From positions 1-52,194 of the forward strand of contig JADLEG010000059.1 in NCBI GenBank assembly GCA_020846275.1: 52,194 nucleotides of DNA, read 5' to 3'. This DNA is from Alphaproteobacteria bacterium (GTDB lineage: Bacteria; Pseudomonadota; Alphaproteobacteria; JAEULC01). A program made the translations under genes and the position numbers. This document shows, in pieces, positions 33,596-41,689 of this stretch. Numbering within the stretch: the stretch's first letter is position 1; every line of letters begins with the position of its first letter. The notes below the pieces were generated by a model. That model saw only the letters and a list, made by a program, of their open reading frames with translations. It did no database searches and was not told the origin of the DNA.

Positions 33596-34702
33596 TCACG
33601 GGAAAATCCTGCGCCCGTCGGCGGCGCTACAGGCGGCGTCCCGGTAGGTGCCGCCTTCCGCCTTGCACCGCGCCGTTTCGCTGGCCTCCAGCGACCAGGT
33701 CGATCCTTCCGTCAGGCCCTGGGCCCACTGCGCCTGAATCCATTGCCACGCCTGGGTGGCGCGGGCGGAAAGCGCCGCGTAGTCCCTCGCGGCGTCATCG
33801 GCCGGCGGCGCGCAGTCCGTCAGCAACCGGGCGGCGAGATCGAAGCACTGGCGGCCAAGGCCGCCGCCGGCGACGTTCGCCGACCATTGCGGGCGCGACT
33901 GTTCGGGCGTTTCGCCGAACACCCGCAGGACCGCCGAGGTGTAACGGCCGGTGAAGCCGGCGGCCCGCGCATCGCGCAGCATCTCGGACAGATCGACGAT
34001 CGGCACGGGGATCGGCCGCGGCGCCGGCGCGCGCGCGCCACGCGGGCCGATCGCGCTGGTCAGCGTGCCATTTTGCGACGGCGAAAGCTGCAGGAAACGC
34101 CCGACGGCGGCGGAATAGAAAGTCATGCCGAGTTCGCTGTAGGGCGCCAGCGTGGCGTTCTCGGCAAGCCGCGACGCCTCGACCTGGTCGAGCGCCGCGT
34201 CGGACTGCCACAGCATCGCCCAGGCGGCGGCACGGGCCGTCCAGTCGCTGATCGCCGGCGTCGGCGGGATGCGCATCAGGTTGCCCAGGCCCTGGAACAG
34301 CGCGTCCTGCTTGTCGCGGGCGGGCCGCAATTCGAACGTGCCGAAGATCGACGTGACCAGGAACACCTCGCCGATGCGCCGATAGGTGCCCTGGTCCTCC
34401 ATGCCCGTGCTGTCGGTGCGCGCGAACTTGTCCTGGCTCGTGGTCCACGGACCCCAGTCGATCGCGAAGTCGTCGATCGCGCGCAGGACCAGGATGTAGC
34501 GACCGTCAGGCTCGATCCGCAGCGTGAAGCTGCCTGACTTCCGCAGCGAGCTGGTCAGGATCGTGCCCGATCCGTCCCAGGTGCCGACCAGCGCGCGGTC
34601 GACCGGGCGCGCGGGTTCGGCCGCAAGGCCTGTCCCGCACCCCGCAGCAACCAGCAGTGCCGCGGCGGCGCCCCGGCAACGCCGCCAGGCGGTCAGAGGC
34701 AT
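33596..34702 (-). CDS. Unrecognised exported protein
   Basis: 368 residues from ATG 34702 (in-frame TTG 34717 possible). N-terminal signal peptide (about residues 1-28, ending near GLAAEPA; a Cys in VAAGCGTG is a weak lipobox candidate). Then a beta-rich segment beginning VGTWDGSGTIL and SGSFTLRIEPDGRYILVL, reminiscent of lipocalin-like calycin domains. The C-terminal half is helical and rich in Trp/Ala (AWQWIQAQWAQGL), with three Cys near the end (CKAEGGTYRDAACSA). No family assigned. It stands alone, between the helicase gene and the cytochrome b gene. Confidence 0.75.
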   Translation of the reverse strand: MPLTAWRRCRGAAAALLVAAGCGTGLAAEPARPVDRALVGTWDGSGTILTSSLRKSGSFTLRIEPDGRYILVLRAIDDFAIDWGPWTTSQDKFARTDSTGMEDQGTYRRIGEVFLVTSIFGTFELRPARDKQDALFQGLGNLMRIPPTPAISDWTARAAAWAMLWQSDAALDQVEASRLAENATLAPYSELGMTFYSAAVGRFLQLSPSQNGTLTSAIGPRGARAPAPRPIPVPIVDLSEMLRDARAAGFTGRYTSAVLRVFGETPEQSRPQWSANVAGGGLGRQCFDLAARLLTDCAPPADDAARDYAALSARATQAWQWIQAQWAQGLTEGSTWSLEASETARCKAEGGTYRDAACSAADGRRIFP

Positions 34703-34772
34703 CTTCTTTTCTTGCAACCGGAATTGGACATGGGAACCAGGTTAGCATGGCGCAACTCGCGCCCGCCATTGC

Positions 34773-35345
34773 CTATGCGCCCGGCTCCGAGCGTTTGCAT
34801 CCGGTGATCATTGCCCGCACCAGGTTCTCGCGATGCGCGAGGCTGGCGAACGCGACGCCAAGCAGATGCAGCGCGATGAGGCCGAGCACGGCATGGGCCA
34901 GGAACGCGTGCAACTCCTCCATCCATTCCGAATCCCAAAAGGCGTCGGTGGTCATGAGGTGCCCGGTGACGGCGATGGACGCCAGCATCGCCAGCAACGC
35001 CACCGTCATCGCGCCGCCGGCTGGATTGTGGCCGAGATGACGACGCGCGTGCAGGCGCATCATGTCCGACAGGTACGCGCGAACGGTGCGCGGATGGCGC
35101 ACGAAATCGGAGAACCGCGCATGGCGCGGCCCGACCAGACCCCAAACCGTCCGCAACGCGACCAGGGCCGCGATGGAGTATCCGGCGAGCAGATGGAGCC
35201 ACTCGACGCGGTCGCCCGTGGCATAGGCCAGCACGAACAGACCGGCGGTGGTCCAGTGGAACGTCCGCACGAACGGGTCCCACACCCGAACCGTCGCCGG
35301 CGGCATGGCGCCGCCGGCTTCGTTCGCTAGTTGCGTCGTCGACAT
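34773..35345 (-). CDS. Cytochrome b561-type membrane protein (cytochrome b/b6 domain)
   Basis: A 190-residue, four-helix inner-membrane di-heme cytochrome b of the Ni/Fe-hydrogenase b-subunit-like family: VWDPFVRTFHWTTAG with heme-ligand His in helix 1, WLHLLAGY in helix 2, MTVALLAMLASIAVTGH in helix 3, and LHAFLAHAVLGLIALHLLGVAFAS in helix 4. Start ATG 35345. It lies 10 nt after a small PepSY protein on the same strand, a frequent combination thought to feed electrons between quinone pool and periplasmic c-type cytochromes. The partner cytochrome c is not in the window. Confidence 0.92.
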   Translation of the reverse strand: MSTTQLANEAGGAMPPATVRVWDPFVRTFHWTTAGLFVLAYATGDRVEWLHLLAGYSIAALVALRTVWGLVGPRHARFSDFVRHPRTVRAYLSDMMRLHARRHLGHNPAGGAMTVALLAMLASIAVTGHLMTTDAFWDSEWMEELHAFLAHAVLGLIALHLLGVAFASLAHRENLVRAMITGCKRSEPGA

Positions 35346-35355
35346 CGTCGATCGC

Positions 35356-35646
35356 CTACATCTTCGCGACGATCTCGCCGCTGGCTGGGTCCAGGAACAG
35401 CTCGACCCGCGCGCCCGCGGGATCCATCGTGTAGATTTCGGCGCAGGTATTCTTCATCTTTGCCTTGCCGACCTTGTAGCCCTGGGCCTCGACCTTCGCC
35501 TTGAGCTGGTCGAGCGACATCCATTTGTCCTTGGACGCGGCGGTGCAGGGACGGTCGAGACTGCCCGCCAGCGCGGCGGGCCCGGTCGCGATGGCGACGA
35601 TGGCAGCGGTGAGGACGGCGGTGGCGATGATGGCGGTCTTGCGCAT
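35356..35646 (-). CDS. PepSY-domain exported small protein
   Basis: 96 residues with a Sec signal peptide (MRKTAIIATAVLTAAIVAIATGPAALA) and a single PepSY-like unit: WMSLDQLKAKVEAQGYKVGKAK, then EIYTMDPAGARVELFLDPASGEIV. Two Cys (CTAAS and NTCAE) may form a disulfide. ATG 35646. Upstream of and probably co-transcribed with the cytochrome b gene; divergent from another PepSY gene at 35807 across 160 nt. Confidence 0.87.
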   Translation of the reverse strand: MRKTAIIATAVLTAAIVAIATGPAALAGSLDRPCTAASKDKWMSLDQLKAKVEAQGYKVGKAKMKNTCAEIYTMDPAGARVELFLDPASGEIVAKM

Positions 35647-35806
35647 GGCGGCTCCTTTGGGGTACGCGCCCTCCGGCCTATCCGGCGGGCGAGCACGCGC
35701 AACCTCGCACAGGGCCGGCGTCGGCAAGCTGACGGACGATGACAGCGTTTCGTCAGCCGGGTTGCGGCAGGATCGAGCGGCGAAACTGCCAGGGATTTGC
35801 CGGAAA

Positions 35807-36121
35807 ATGCGCTTGCTGCCGTGGCTCGCGGTTGTCTGCTCGATGCTTCTCGGCCTCGCGGGCGGCGGCCCCGGCCGCGCGGACGAACGCGCCGACCACG
35901 ACCGCGCTCGCCGCGCGCTGGAACGCAACGAGATACGGCCATTGTCGGCCATCCTCGACGCCGTGCGCCCGCGGCTGCCGGGCGAGGTGGTGCGCGTCGA
36001 GCTGGAGCAAAGCAAGGGGCGCTGGTTGTACGAATTTCGCGTGATCGATGGCGCCGGACGGGTCTACGAGGTCCAGGTCGACGCCACCAGCGCCGCGATC
36101 GAGCGTATCAAGGAGAAGTGA
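35807..36121 (+). CDS. PepSY-domain exported protein linked to two-component system
   Basis: 104 residues from ATG 35807: signal peptide (MRLLPWLAVVCSMLLGLAGG...), then a PepSY unit (ALERNEIRPLSAILDAVR, LPGEVVRVELEQ, WLYEFRVIDGAGRVYEVQVDATSAAIERI). The stop overlaps the response-regulator start (TGATG), so it is translated with the two-component pair. PepSY proteins next to PhoPQ-like systems are probable periplasmic modulators of the kinase; this is inference from the arrangement. Confidence 0.9.
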   Translation: MRLLPWLAVVCSMLLGLAGGGPGRADERADHDRARRALERNEIRPLSAILDAVRPRLPGEVVRVELEQSKGRWLYEFRVIDGAGRVYEVQVDATSAAIERIKEK

Positions 36122-36783
36122 TGCGCGTGTTGGTGGTGGAAGACGACCCGCGCATCGCCGCGGATGTCGCCGCCGCGCTGCGATCCGCCGGCTACGTGCC
36201 GGAACTGGTGGCCGACGGCGAGGATGCCTGGTTCCGCGGCGACACCGAGGACTACGCCGCGATCGTGCTCGACCTTGGCTTGCCCGGCATGGACGGACTT
36301 TCCGTGCTCAAGCGGTGGCGCCAGGGCAAGCGCATGGTGCCGGTGCTTGTGCTGACCGCGCGTGGAGACTGGGCCGAGCGGGTCGAGGGAATCGATGCCG
36401 GGGCGGACGACTACCTGCCCAAACCGTTCCGCGTCGAGGAGCTGCTGGCCCGGCTGCGGGCGATCATCAGGCGTTCTTCCGGCGTGGCCGCGCCGGTGCT
36501 GAGCGCCGGCGCGGTCCAGCTGGATCCGCGCCAAATGCGGGTGTCGGTCGCTGGGCTGCCGGTCGCGCTGTCCGTGCTGGAATATCGGCTGGTAACGTAT
36601 CTGATGCTGAATCGCGGGCGGGTCGTGCCGCAGCAGGAACTGATGGACCATGTCTATGGCCACGACAGCGAGCGCGAGTCGAACGCGCTCGAGGTGCTCC
36701 TGGGCCGGGTGCGGCGCAAGTTGCCGCCGTCCCTGATCGAGACTCGGCGCGGGTTTGGCTATCTTATCGCCGCGGAGGATTGA
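36121..36783 (+). CDS. OmpR/PhoP-family response regulator
   Basis: 220 residues. Receiver domain 1 to about 118 with acidic pair Asp8/Asp9, phosphoacceptor Asp51, Thr79 and Lys101; C-terminal winged helix (about 127-218) with LSVLEYRLVTYLM, DHVYGHDSERESNALEVLLGRVRRKL and RRGFGYLI, typical of OmpR/PhoP regulators. Starts on the stop of the PepSY gene and its stop overlaps the kinase start (TGATG). DNA targets are unknown; the divergent PepSY-cytochrome b genes are plausible. Confidence 0.95.
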   Translation: MRVLVVEDDPRIAADVAAALRSAGYVPELVADGEDAWFRGDTEDYAAIVLDLGLPGMDGLSVLKRWRQGKRMVPVLVLTARGDWAERVEGIDAGADDYLPKPFRVEELLARLRAIIRRSSGVAAPVLSAGAVQLDPRQMRVSVAGLPVALSVLEYRLVTYLMLNRGRVVPQQELMDHVYGHDSERESNALEVLLGRVRRKLPPSLIETRRGFGYLIAAED

Positions 36784-38138
36784 TGAGGGTCGGCTCGTTG
36801 CGCCTGAGGTTGGCGTTGGGCGCCGTGGTCACCATCCTGGCGGCGCTGGCCGCCGCGGGCCTAGGCCTGGTCGTGCTGTTCGAACGCCAGGCATTGCGCA
36901 GCCTGGGCGACGATCTCGACGTCCATTTGCGCCAACTCGCGGCCGGCATCGACGTCGATGCCCAGGGACGCATCGTCGTCGTCCGGCCGCCGGCCGACCC
37001 GCGCTTCGCCGACCCGCTGTCCGGCCTGTATTGGCAGGTCGGCGACGACGGCGCACAACTGCTTCGTTCGCGTTCGCTGTGGGACGTCGCGCTGGCATTG
37101 GCGCGCGACTCGCCCGATTCCGCCACCGTACATAATCACGAATTGCCCGGGCCCGGCGGCGCGCGGCTGCTGGTCGCCGAGCGGCGCGTGCAGATGACGG
37201 CGGCTGGCGGGACCCACGGCATCCGCCTCGCCGTGGCCGCCGACTTGGCGCGGGTCGCCGCCGCGCGGCGCGATTTCGCCGCCGACCTGGTGTTGGCGCT
37301 GGGGATGCTCGCCGTCGCGCTTGGCCTGGCAGCATGGGTCCAGATCGAGCTCGGGCTGCGTCCGCTTGGCGCCGTCCGCGCCGGCGTCTCCGCCATCCGC
37401 GACGGCAGGTTCCGCCGCTTGGACACGGCGGTACCCATGGAGGTACGTCCGCTGATCGACGAGGTGAATGCCCTGCTCGACACGCAGGAGCGGGACGTGA
37501 CGCGCGCCCGCGCCCGCGCCGCCGACCTTGCCCATGGGCTGAAGACGCCGCTGGCCGCGCTCGCCGCCGACGCCCGGCGGCTGCGCGAAAAAGGCGACCT
37601 CGACATCGCGCGCGATGTGGACGACCTCGCCGAGACGATGCGGCGGCACGTCGACCGCGAACTGGTTCGCGTGCGTCTCGGCGGCGCGGTGCGGATCCGG
37701 ACGTCGCAGGCGACGGCGGTTCGGCCGCTGGTGGAGAGCCTGATGGCGACCCTCGCCCGTACGCCCCTCGGGGAAACCGTCGCGTTCGAGATGCGGATTC
37801 CCGCTGACATCGCGCTGCCTTTCGAACGGTCCGATCTGGCGGAGGTGTTGGGCAACCTGATGGAAAACGCCGCGCGCCACGCCAACGGCGTGGTGCGCGT
37901 CACCGCGATCGGCGACGGCCGGCCGATGTTGTCGGTCGAGGACGACGGTCCGGGGGTCGCGGCCGCCGACTATCCGCGGATCCTGGAACGTGGCCAGCGG
38001 TTGGACGGACGCGGCGACGGCGCGGGGCTGGGGCTGGCGATCGTCCAGGACGTGCTGGAAGCCTATGGATGGCGGCTGGAACTCGGCGCCTCGCGACTCG
38101 GGGGCCTCGCCGCGACCATCGTGGCGGCTCCCGGCTAG
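36783..38138 (+). CDS. PhoQ-like sensor histidine kinase
   Basis: 451 residues: membrane segments at about 10-33 and 165-190 enclose a roughly 130-residue periplasmic sensor; HAMP-like linker 190-245; dimerisation box with phospho-acceptor His251 in ADLAHGLKTPLAAL; ATPase boxes N (LMENAARHA, Asn362), G1 (EDDGPGV, 386-392) and G2 (GDGAGLGLAIV, from 411). The HGLKTPLAAL H-box is typical of the PhoQ/EmrS-like subgroup often paired with PepSY genes. Start ATG 36783 overlaps the regulator's stop. Confidence 0.95.
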   Translation: MRVGSLRLRLALGAVVTILAALAAAGLGLVVLFERQALRSLGDDLDVHLRQLAAGIDVDAQGRIVVVRPPADPRFADPLSGLYWQVGDDGAQLLRSRSLWDVALALARDSPDSATVHNHELPGPGGARLLVAERRVQMTAAGGTHGIRLAVAADLARVAAARRDFAADLVLALGMLAVALGLAAWVQIELGLRPLGAVRAGVSAIRDGRFRRLDTAVPMEVRPLIDEVNALLDTQERDVTRARARAADLAHGLKTPLAALAADARRLREKGDLDIARDVDDLAETMRRHVDRELVRVRLGGAVRIRTSQATAVRPLVESLMATLARTPLGETVAFEMRIPADIALPFERSDLAEVLGNLMENAARHANGVVRVTAIGDGRPMLSVEDDGPGVAAADYPRILERGQRLDGRGDGAGLGLAIVQDVLEAYGWRLELGASRLGGLAATIVAAPG

Positions 38139-38204
38139 CGTCCCGATTCCGAAGTTCGCCTCCGGTCTTGCGATCGAGAGATGGCGAACGTCGGGTTCGG
38201 GGCA

Positions 38205-39203
38205 CTAGGGCTTCAGCCAGCCGACGATGCGCTCGACCTCGGCCAGGACCGGCTCGGCCAGCGCGGTGGCGCGGTCCGCGCCGTCGCGCAGCACCCGGTC
38301 GACATGGCCGGGATCCTTCATCAGCCGCTGCATCTCGGCGCCGATCGGGCCCAGCACCGCGACCGCCAGGTCCGACAGCGCGCCCTTGAAGGCCGAGAAC
38401 TGCGCGCCGGCGAACTCGCGCAGCACGTCCTCGCGCGTCTTGTCCGACAGCGCGGCATAGATGCCGACCAGGTTGTCGGCCTCCGGGCGCTTCTCCAGCT
38501 CGGCCAGGGTTTCGGGCAGGGGGTGCGGGTCGGTCTTGGCCTTGCGGATCTTCAGCGCGATCGTCTCGGCGCTGTCGGTCATGTTGATGCGGCTGTAGTC
38601 GGAGGGGTCCGACTTGCTCATCTTCTTCATGCCGTCGCGCAGGGACATCACGCGCGTGGCCTCGCCCTGGATGATCGGCTCGATGATCGGGAAGAACGGC
38701 TGGCCGAAGTCGTTGTTGAACTTCTGCGCGATGTCGCGCGCCAGCTCCAGATGCTGCTTCTGGTCGTCGCCGACGGGAACATGCGTCGCCCGGTAGGCCA
38801 GGATGTCGGCCGCCATCAGCACCGGATAGACGTACAAGCCCACCGAGGCGTTCTCGCGGTCCTTGCCGGCCTTCTCCTTGAACTGCGTCATGCGGTTCAG
38901 CCAGCCGATGCGCGCGACGCAGTTGAAGATCCAGGCGAGCTGCGCGTGGACGCGCACCTGGCTCTGGTTGAACAGGATGTGCTTCCTGGCGTCGATGCCG
39001 GCGGCCAGGAACGCCGCGGCGACCTCGCGCGTCGACTTTCCGAGCTCGGCCGGCTCCTGCCACAGCGTGATCGCGTGCATGTCCACAACGCAGAAGATGC
39101 AGTCATAGCTGTCCTGCAGCCGCACGAAGTTGCGCAGCGCGCCCAGGTAGTTTCCCAGGTGCAGGTTTCCTGTGGGCTGGATGCCGGAGAAGATCAAGCT
39201 CAT
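38205..39203 (-). CDS. trpS: Tryptophanyl-tRNA synthetase
   Basis: Class I aminoacyl-tRNA synthetase charging tRNA-Trp. 332 residues with [17 protein letters not shown] (HIGH-type HLGN), the [15 protein letters not shown] substrate-binding helix and [13 protein letters not shown] (KMSKS loop). Start ATG 39203. Downstream of murJ on the same strand (68 nt gap) and convergent with the histidine kinase gene. Normal length and motifs. Confidence 0.97.
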   Translation of the reverse strand: MSLIFSGIQPTGNLHLGNYLGALRNFVRLQDSYDCIFCVVDMHAITLWQEPAELGKSTREVAAAFLAAGIDARKHILFNQSQVRVHAQLAWIFNCVARIGWLNRMTQFKEKAGKDRENASVGLYVYPVLMAADILAYRATHVPVGDDQKQHLELARDIAQKFNNDFGQPFFPIIEPIIQGEATRVMSLRDGMKKMSKSDPSDYSRINMTDSAETIALKIRKAKTDPHPLPETLAELEKRPEADNLVGIYAALSDKTREDVLREFAGAQFSAFKGALSDLAVAVLGPIGAEMQRLMKDPGHVDRVLRDGADRATALAEPVLAEVERIVGWLKP

Positions 39204-39271
39204 GCGCCGAACCTCGCGTGGAATCGGGTCGGGAAAGGGGCTGGCTTTATGACGGCTGGGCTCGCCTCAGG

Positions 39272-40819
39272 TCAAGTCTTGCGGCCGAACGCGGCGCGCA
39301 AGTCGCCAAGGCGCGCCGCCCCCAATGCCAGGCACGCCGCGCCGAACACCGCCAGGCCGGTGCCGATCAGCACGCAAAGCGCGGCCACGCGATTCAGCGT
39401 GGACGCGCGGAACTGTTCGTCCAAGCCCCACTGCGTCGCCGCCAGGGCGGCGGCCATCAGCAGCGTCGCGGCCACGATGCGCACCAGCCGCGCCTTCAGC
39501 CGCGCGTCCGGCTCAAGGAACCCGCGCCGCCACAGCACCCAGCCCAGCGCCAGCGCGTTGACCCAGGCCGAGGCCGAGGTCGCGACCGCGATGCCGATCT
39601 GCTGGAACGGAATCATCAGCGCCGCCGCCACGGTGATGTTGACCACCATCGACGCGACGCCGATTTTCACCGGCGTGGTCATGTCCTCGCGCGCGAAGAA
39701 GCCGGGCGACAGGGCCTTGATCAGCACATAGGCCGGCAACCCGGTGGCGAACGCGGTCAGCGTCGCGGCGGTCCGGTCGGTCGCCTGCCAGTCGAAGGCG
39801 CCGCGCTGGAACAGGACGGCGATGATCGGCCAGGCCGACACCAGCAGCGCCGCGGCGGCCGGCAGGGTCAGCAGCAGCGCGAATTCGATCGCCCGGTTCT
39901 GGTTGGCGCGCGCCGCGTCCAGCGCGCCCGCGCGCAACTGCCGCGACAGCAGCGGCAGCAGCGCCACCCCGACCGCCACCCCCACCACGCTCAGCGGCAA
40001 CTGGTTGACCCGGTCGGCGTACCAGAGATACGAGATCGCGCCCGAGGGCAGCAGCGAGGCCAGCACCGTGCCGAGCCACTGGTTGAGCTGGAACACGCTG
40101 GCGCCGAAGATACCCGGCAGCATCAGCGCGAACAGCCGGCGGATGTCGGGCGTCAACCGCGGCGCGGGCAGGCTGGGCAGCATGCCGGCGCGCGCCGCGT
40201 CCTGCGCCAGCCACAGGAACTGCGCGATGCCGGCCAGCGCCACGGCCCAGGCCAGCGCGTGGCCGGACGTGGTGGTCCAGTGCACGGGGCCCAGCAGCGC
40301 CAGGATCATGATGATGTTCAGCAGAATCGGCGCCGCGGCGGCCACGGCGAAGCGATCGATCGCGTTGACCACCGCGCCCAGCATCGACACCAGCGCCATG
40401 AACAGAAGGTAGGGAAAGCAGATGCGCGTGAACTGCACGGCCAGCGCGAACTTCCCCGCATCGGCCGCGAAGCCCGGCGCGAAGCCCAGCATCAGCCAGG
40501 GCATGGCGATCTCGACCAGGATGGTGAAGGGGATCACCACGGCCAGCAGCACCGACAATGCGCGCCCGGCGAATTCCCGCGCGGCGTCCTGGCCCTGCGT
40601 CTGCAAGGTGCCGGCGAACAGCGGCACGAAGGCCGAATTGAACGCGCCCTCGGCGAACAGGCGGCGGAACAGGTTGGGGAACTGGAAGGCGACGAAGAAC
40701 GCGTCGGCCATGCCGCCCGCGCCCACCAGCGCCGCCATCATCACGTCGCGGACGAAGCCCAGCACGCGGCTGGCCATCGTGTTGGCGCCGATCGTGGCGA
40801 TGCCGCGCAGAAGGGCCAT
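39272..40819 (-). CDS. murJ: Lipid II flippase MurJ
   Basis: MOP-superfamily flippase moving lipid II across the inner membrane. 515 residues with about 14 hydrophobic segments. N-terminal GANTMASRVLGFVRDVMMA and ADAFFVAFQFPNLFRRLFAEGAFNSAFVP are the signature of MurJ, including the conserved Arg residues of the central cavity. Start ATG 40819. The upstream 150 nt contain palindromic repeats. trpS follows. Confidence 0.97.
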   Translation of the reverse strand: MALLRGIATIGANTMASRVLGFVRDVMMAALVGAGGMADAFFVAFQFPNLFRRLFAEGAFNSAFVPLFAGTLQTQGQDAAREFAGRALSVLLAVVIPFTILVEIAMPWLMLGFAPGFAADAGKFALAVQFTRICFPYLLFMALVSMLGAVVNAIDRFAVAAAAPILLNIIMILALLGPVHWTTTSGHALAWAVALAGIAQFLWLAQDAARAGMLPSLPAPRLTPDIRRLFALMLPGIFGASVFQLNQWLGTVLASLLPSGAISYLWYADRVNQLPLSVVGVAVGVALLPLLSRQLRAGALDAARANQNRAIEFALLLTLPAAAALLVSAWPIIAVLFQRGAFDWQATDRTAATLTAFATGLPAYVLIKALSPGFFAREDMTTPVKIGVASMVVNITVAAALMIPFQQIGIAVATSASAWVNALALGWVLWRRGFLEPDARLKARLVRIVAATLLMAAALAATQWGLDEQFRASTLNRVAALCVLIGTGLAVFGAACLALGAARLGDLRAAFGRKT

Positions 40820-40860
40820 GGGTCAGGCTGGCTCGATCCGCGATCGAGCGCCGCGATCTA

Positions 40861-40951
40861 CCCCAAGTTCGTCATGCCCGGGCATGACGACTTGGGGAGT
40901 CGGAAGCCGCAGACCGGACAGCCGTGGGTCAAGCCCGGTCATGACGAAACG
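40861..40951. repeat. Palindromic dispersed-type repeat between murJ and the toxin gene
   Basis: 40861-40897 is an almost perfect 37-nt palindrome (CCCCAAGT...ACTTGGGG-type arms around GTCATGCCCGGGCATGAC). Beside it, 40921-40951 carries GTGGGTCAAGCCCGGTCATGACG, a sequence type that I recall as a common dispersed repeat in alphaproteobacteria. It occupies most of the 150-nt gap and could act as a transcript end for the toxin-antitoxin unit. Confidence 0.8.
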
Positions 40952-40969
40952 GGTAGGCAAACCCGATGC

Positions 40970-41389
40970 TCACTCCGCCGTGCCGAGGGGCCGCGCGCGG
41001 GATTTCCACGCGGTTCCCTTGATCCGGCGAAGCAATCGCTCATCCGCCGTAACGACGGCGGCATCCGTCAGCTCGCTGAGCGCGAGGTAGAAGCAATCGT
41101 AGACGGGATGGTCCAGCGATCGCGCGATCGCGAGAGCACGACCGGCTAGCGGCATGGACGGAAACAATTCATCGAATGTGGCGGCCAGGGCTGGTGCGAT
41201 CGAGGCCAATTGCATCTCCCGCATCTCTTTGACGCGGACCAGCCGCCACGCGCCGTTGCATATCTCGGACACTACAAGATCGGGCGCGATCAAACGCTCG
41301 CTGGTTCCGAGCAACGCGAGCGCCCGATCGGTATCGTCTTCGTCGCTGAACCATTTCAGTCCGACGCTGGCGTCGACGATCAGGGTCAA
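40970..41389 (-). CDS. VapC-type PIN-domain toxin (ribonuclease)
   Basis: 139-residue PIN domain with the four acidic active-site residues in place: Asp6 (LIVDAS), Glu42 (VSEICNG), Asp98 (VYDCFYLAL) and Asp116 (TADERLL). Members cleave tRNA or rRNA in the cytoplasm. ATG 41389 overlaps the antitoxin stop (ATGA), the standard toxin-antitoxin layout with antitoxin first. Activity is inferred; the active site looks intact. Confidence 0.93.
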   Translation of the reverse strand: MTLIVDASVGLKWFSDEDDTDRALALLGTSERLIAPDLVVSEICNGAWRLVRVKEMREMQLASIAPALAATFDELFPSMPLAGRALAIARSLDHPVYDCFYLALSELTDAAVVTADERLLRRIKGTAWKSRARPLGTAE

Positions 41390-41625
41390 TGGCTATCCCG
41401 ATCCTCGCGGATGATCTCCTGCGCGGTCAGGCGCCGATTGCGGCGCTTGGGGGCCATGGCGCGTATGCGCGCCAACTCCTTTAGCACTTCCTCGCGCGTG
41501 GGACGCGCCGCCGCCGACAATGCCTCGCGCAAGGTCTGCTCCAGCGACTGCTTGCGCGCCTTGGCGCGCTCGCGCAGGCGCTCGATCACGTCGTCGTCGA
41601 TGTTGCGGATCACGACCTGAGCCAT
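41386..41625 (-). CDS. FitA/VapB-like ribbon-helix-helix antitoxin
   Basis: 79 residues. N-terminal Arc/MetJ-type DNA-binding segment (MAQVVIRNIDDDVIERLRERAKARKQSLEQTLR-type, residues 1-45) followed by a basic C-terminal arm (MAPKRRNRRLTAQEIIREDR) that should bind the toxin. Precedes and overlaps the PIN toxin by 4 nt. Autoregulation of its own promoter region (41626-41689, where a short A+T-richer stretch GATTACACTATGATATCA occurs) is expected from the family. Confidence 0.92.
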   Translation of the reverse strand: MAQVVIRNIDDDVIERLRERAKARKQSLEQTLREALSAAARPTREEVLKELARIRAMAPKRRNRRLTAQEIIREDRDSH

Positions 41626-41689
41626 CGCATCCTCCGTTGATTACACTATGATATCACTCGGAGGGAATGGCGCAATAGAGCGGCTCGGA

